Of a stretch of DNA of 64,000 nucleotides, positions 63,647 through 64,000 are shown piece by piece. Below the pieces are notes generated by a model that ran no database searches, was not told the origin of the DNA, and saw only the letters and a list, made by a program, of their open reading frames with translations. The stretch is taken from positions 1-64,000 of the forward strand of contig CAZUUO010000001.1 in NCBI GenBank assembly GCA_964622665.1, written 5' to 3'. The position numbers and the translations under genes are program-made. Source of the DNA: CAZUUO01 sp964622665. Its GTDB lineage: Bacteria > Patescibacteriota > Patescibacteriia > Magasanikbacterales > GCA-002688135. Position 1 is the stretch's first letter, and every line of letters starts with the position of its first letter.

Positions 63647-64000
63647 TTACCATGAACTGGGCACCGGTTTACCTTCTTCAAATCCTGCCGATGTTTGTAC
63701 GCCAATAACCGCATTTGCATACAGCTCTTCCAAACTTTTTGCGTTTGAATAGGTGCAGGCGCTGCGCACTCCCGCCATAATACTATCAATAATATCTTCC
63801 GCACTTTCTTGTCCTTCTTTTATATACATGCGAGAGCTGCTAATTCCCTCTTCGAAATATTGTTTACGATATCCTTCAAACGAATTTTCATCATCAATGC
63901 GTCCTTGTACCGCACGACGTGAGGCCATACCGAAATTTTCTTTATACCATTTGCCTTGTGCGTCCTTCATTATGTCTGCTGGACTTTCAAAGGTTCCTGC
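63647..64000 (-). CDS. IMP dehydrogenase/GMP reductase family protein, 5' part outside window
   Basis: C-terminal 117 residues. Begins AGTFESPADIMKDAQGKWYK and has KENFGMASRRAVQG, EGISSSRMYIKEG, a pattern IMAGVRSACTYSNAKSLEEL and a tail GVQTSAGFEEGKP. The glycine-Met/FGM loop and GxRSxCTY fit the C-terminus of the IMPDH/GMPR family; the CTY triad is closer to GMP reductase. Open at the window edge. Purine interconversion enzyme, exact activity undecided. Confidence 0.8.
   Translation of the reverse strand, partial: AGTFESPADIMKDAQGKWYKENFGMASRRAVQGRIDDENSFEGYRKQYFEEGISSSRMYIKEGQESAEDIIDSIMAGVRSACTYSNAKSLEELYANAVIGVQTSAGFEEGKPVPSSW

Overview
The window looks like a chromosomal scaffold piece from an uncultured bacterium of the Candidate Phyla Radiation (Patescibacteria, Parcubacteria-like). 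This is an inference from gene content: an archaeal-type aspartyl-tRNA synthetase, a short UvrC without a helix-hairpin-helix end, very few biosynthetic genes, many envelope and competence-like proteins of unknown function, and compact operons with 1-8 nt spacings or overlaps. The DNA is AT-rich (my eye estimate is about 40% GC). TGA is used as a stop, so the standard bacterial code applies. A run of exactly 100 N (5568-5667) is a scaffold join. No IS element, prophage, CRISPR array or rRNA gene was seen, and no gene-free stretch exceeds 300 bases apart from the tmRNA locus.

Layout. 1-5463 (minus): 3' part of rsmE, a MacAB-like ABC exporter (permease, ATPase, adaptor), aspS. 5568-12376: gap-broken small membrane gene, membrane-anchored polysaccharide deacetylase, small unknown genes, DoxX and cytochrome b5-like proteins, an ECF sigma factor with its membrane partner, greA, an ABC-F ATPase. 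12418-16721 (minus): M29-like peptidase, engB, methyltransferase, helD preceded by a possible attenuator. 17237-22015 (minus): a copper-response operon csoR-DUF305-copA-HMA/SafE-cupredoxin driven by a promoter whose spacer is a perfect palindrome. 22040-28616: lipoprotein, GlsB-like, YtxH-like, pyrophosphatase-like, Nudix, tRNA-Asn, Pif1-like helicase and two unknown proteins. 28703-40304 (minus): rpoD, dnaG, an unknown gene, three tandem O-antigen-ligase/TPR proteins and a Big-1 domain protein. 40425-47569 (minus): rplU, a lipid-linked sugar transferase, a membrane-anchored ClpC-like ATPase, then ftsL-rsmH-mraZ with a MraZ operator. 47632-56597: uvrC, rlmD, uvrA and uvrB interrupted by four solitary small genes. 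56688-60555 (minus): Wzz-like, inactive HtrA-like, two membrane proteins, AI-2E exporter. 60577-63646 (plus): smpB, ssrA, a solitary Ser/Thr kinase, a small protein. 63647-64000: 3' part of an IMPDH/GMP-reductase family gene.

The most unusual pattern is regulatory. Core genes and operons mostly have a -10 hexamer (TATACT-like) ending only 7-10 nt before the ATG and no Shine-Dalgarno, so their mRNAs should be nearly leaderless. Thirteen other genes, nearly all of unknown or accessory function, are single-gene units: a TTGACA-like box with 17-nt spacing, a 30-70 nt leader, a strong AGGAGG-like Shine-Dalgarno, and usually their own hairpin terminator. They sit between core genes, and the clearest one (50701-50847) has 58% GC and uses only AAG for lysine. 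I read these as an autonomous accessory-gene class embedded in a leaderless genome; that interpretation is mine and is set out in the findings.
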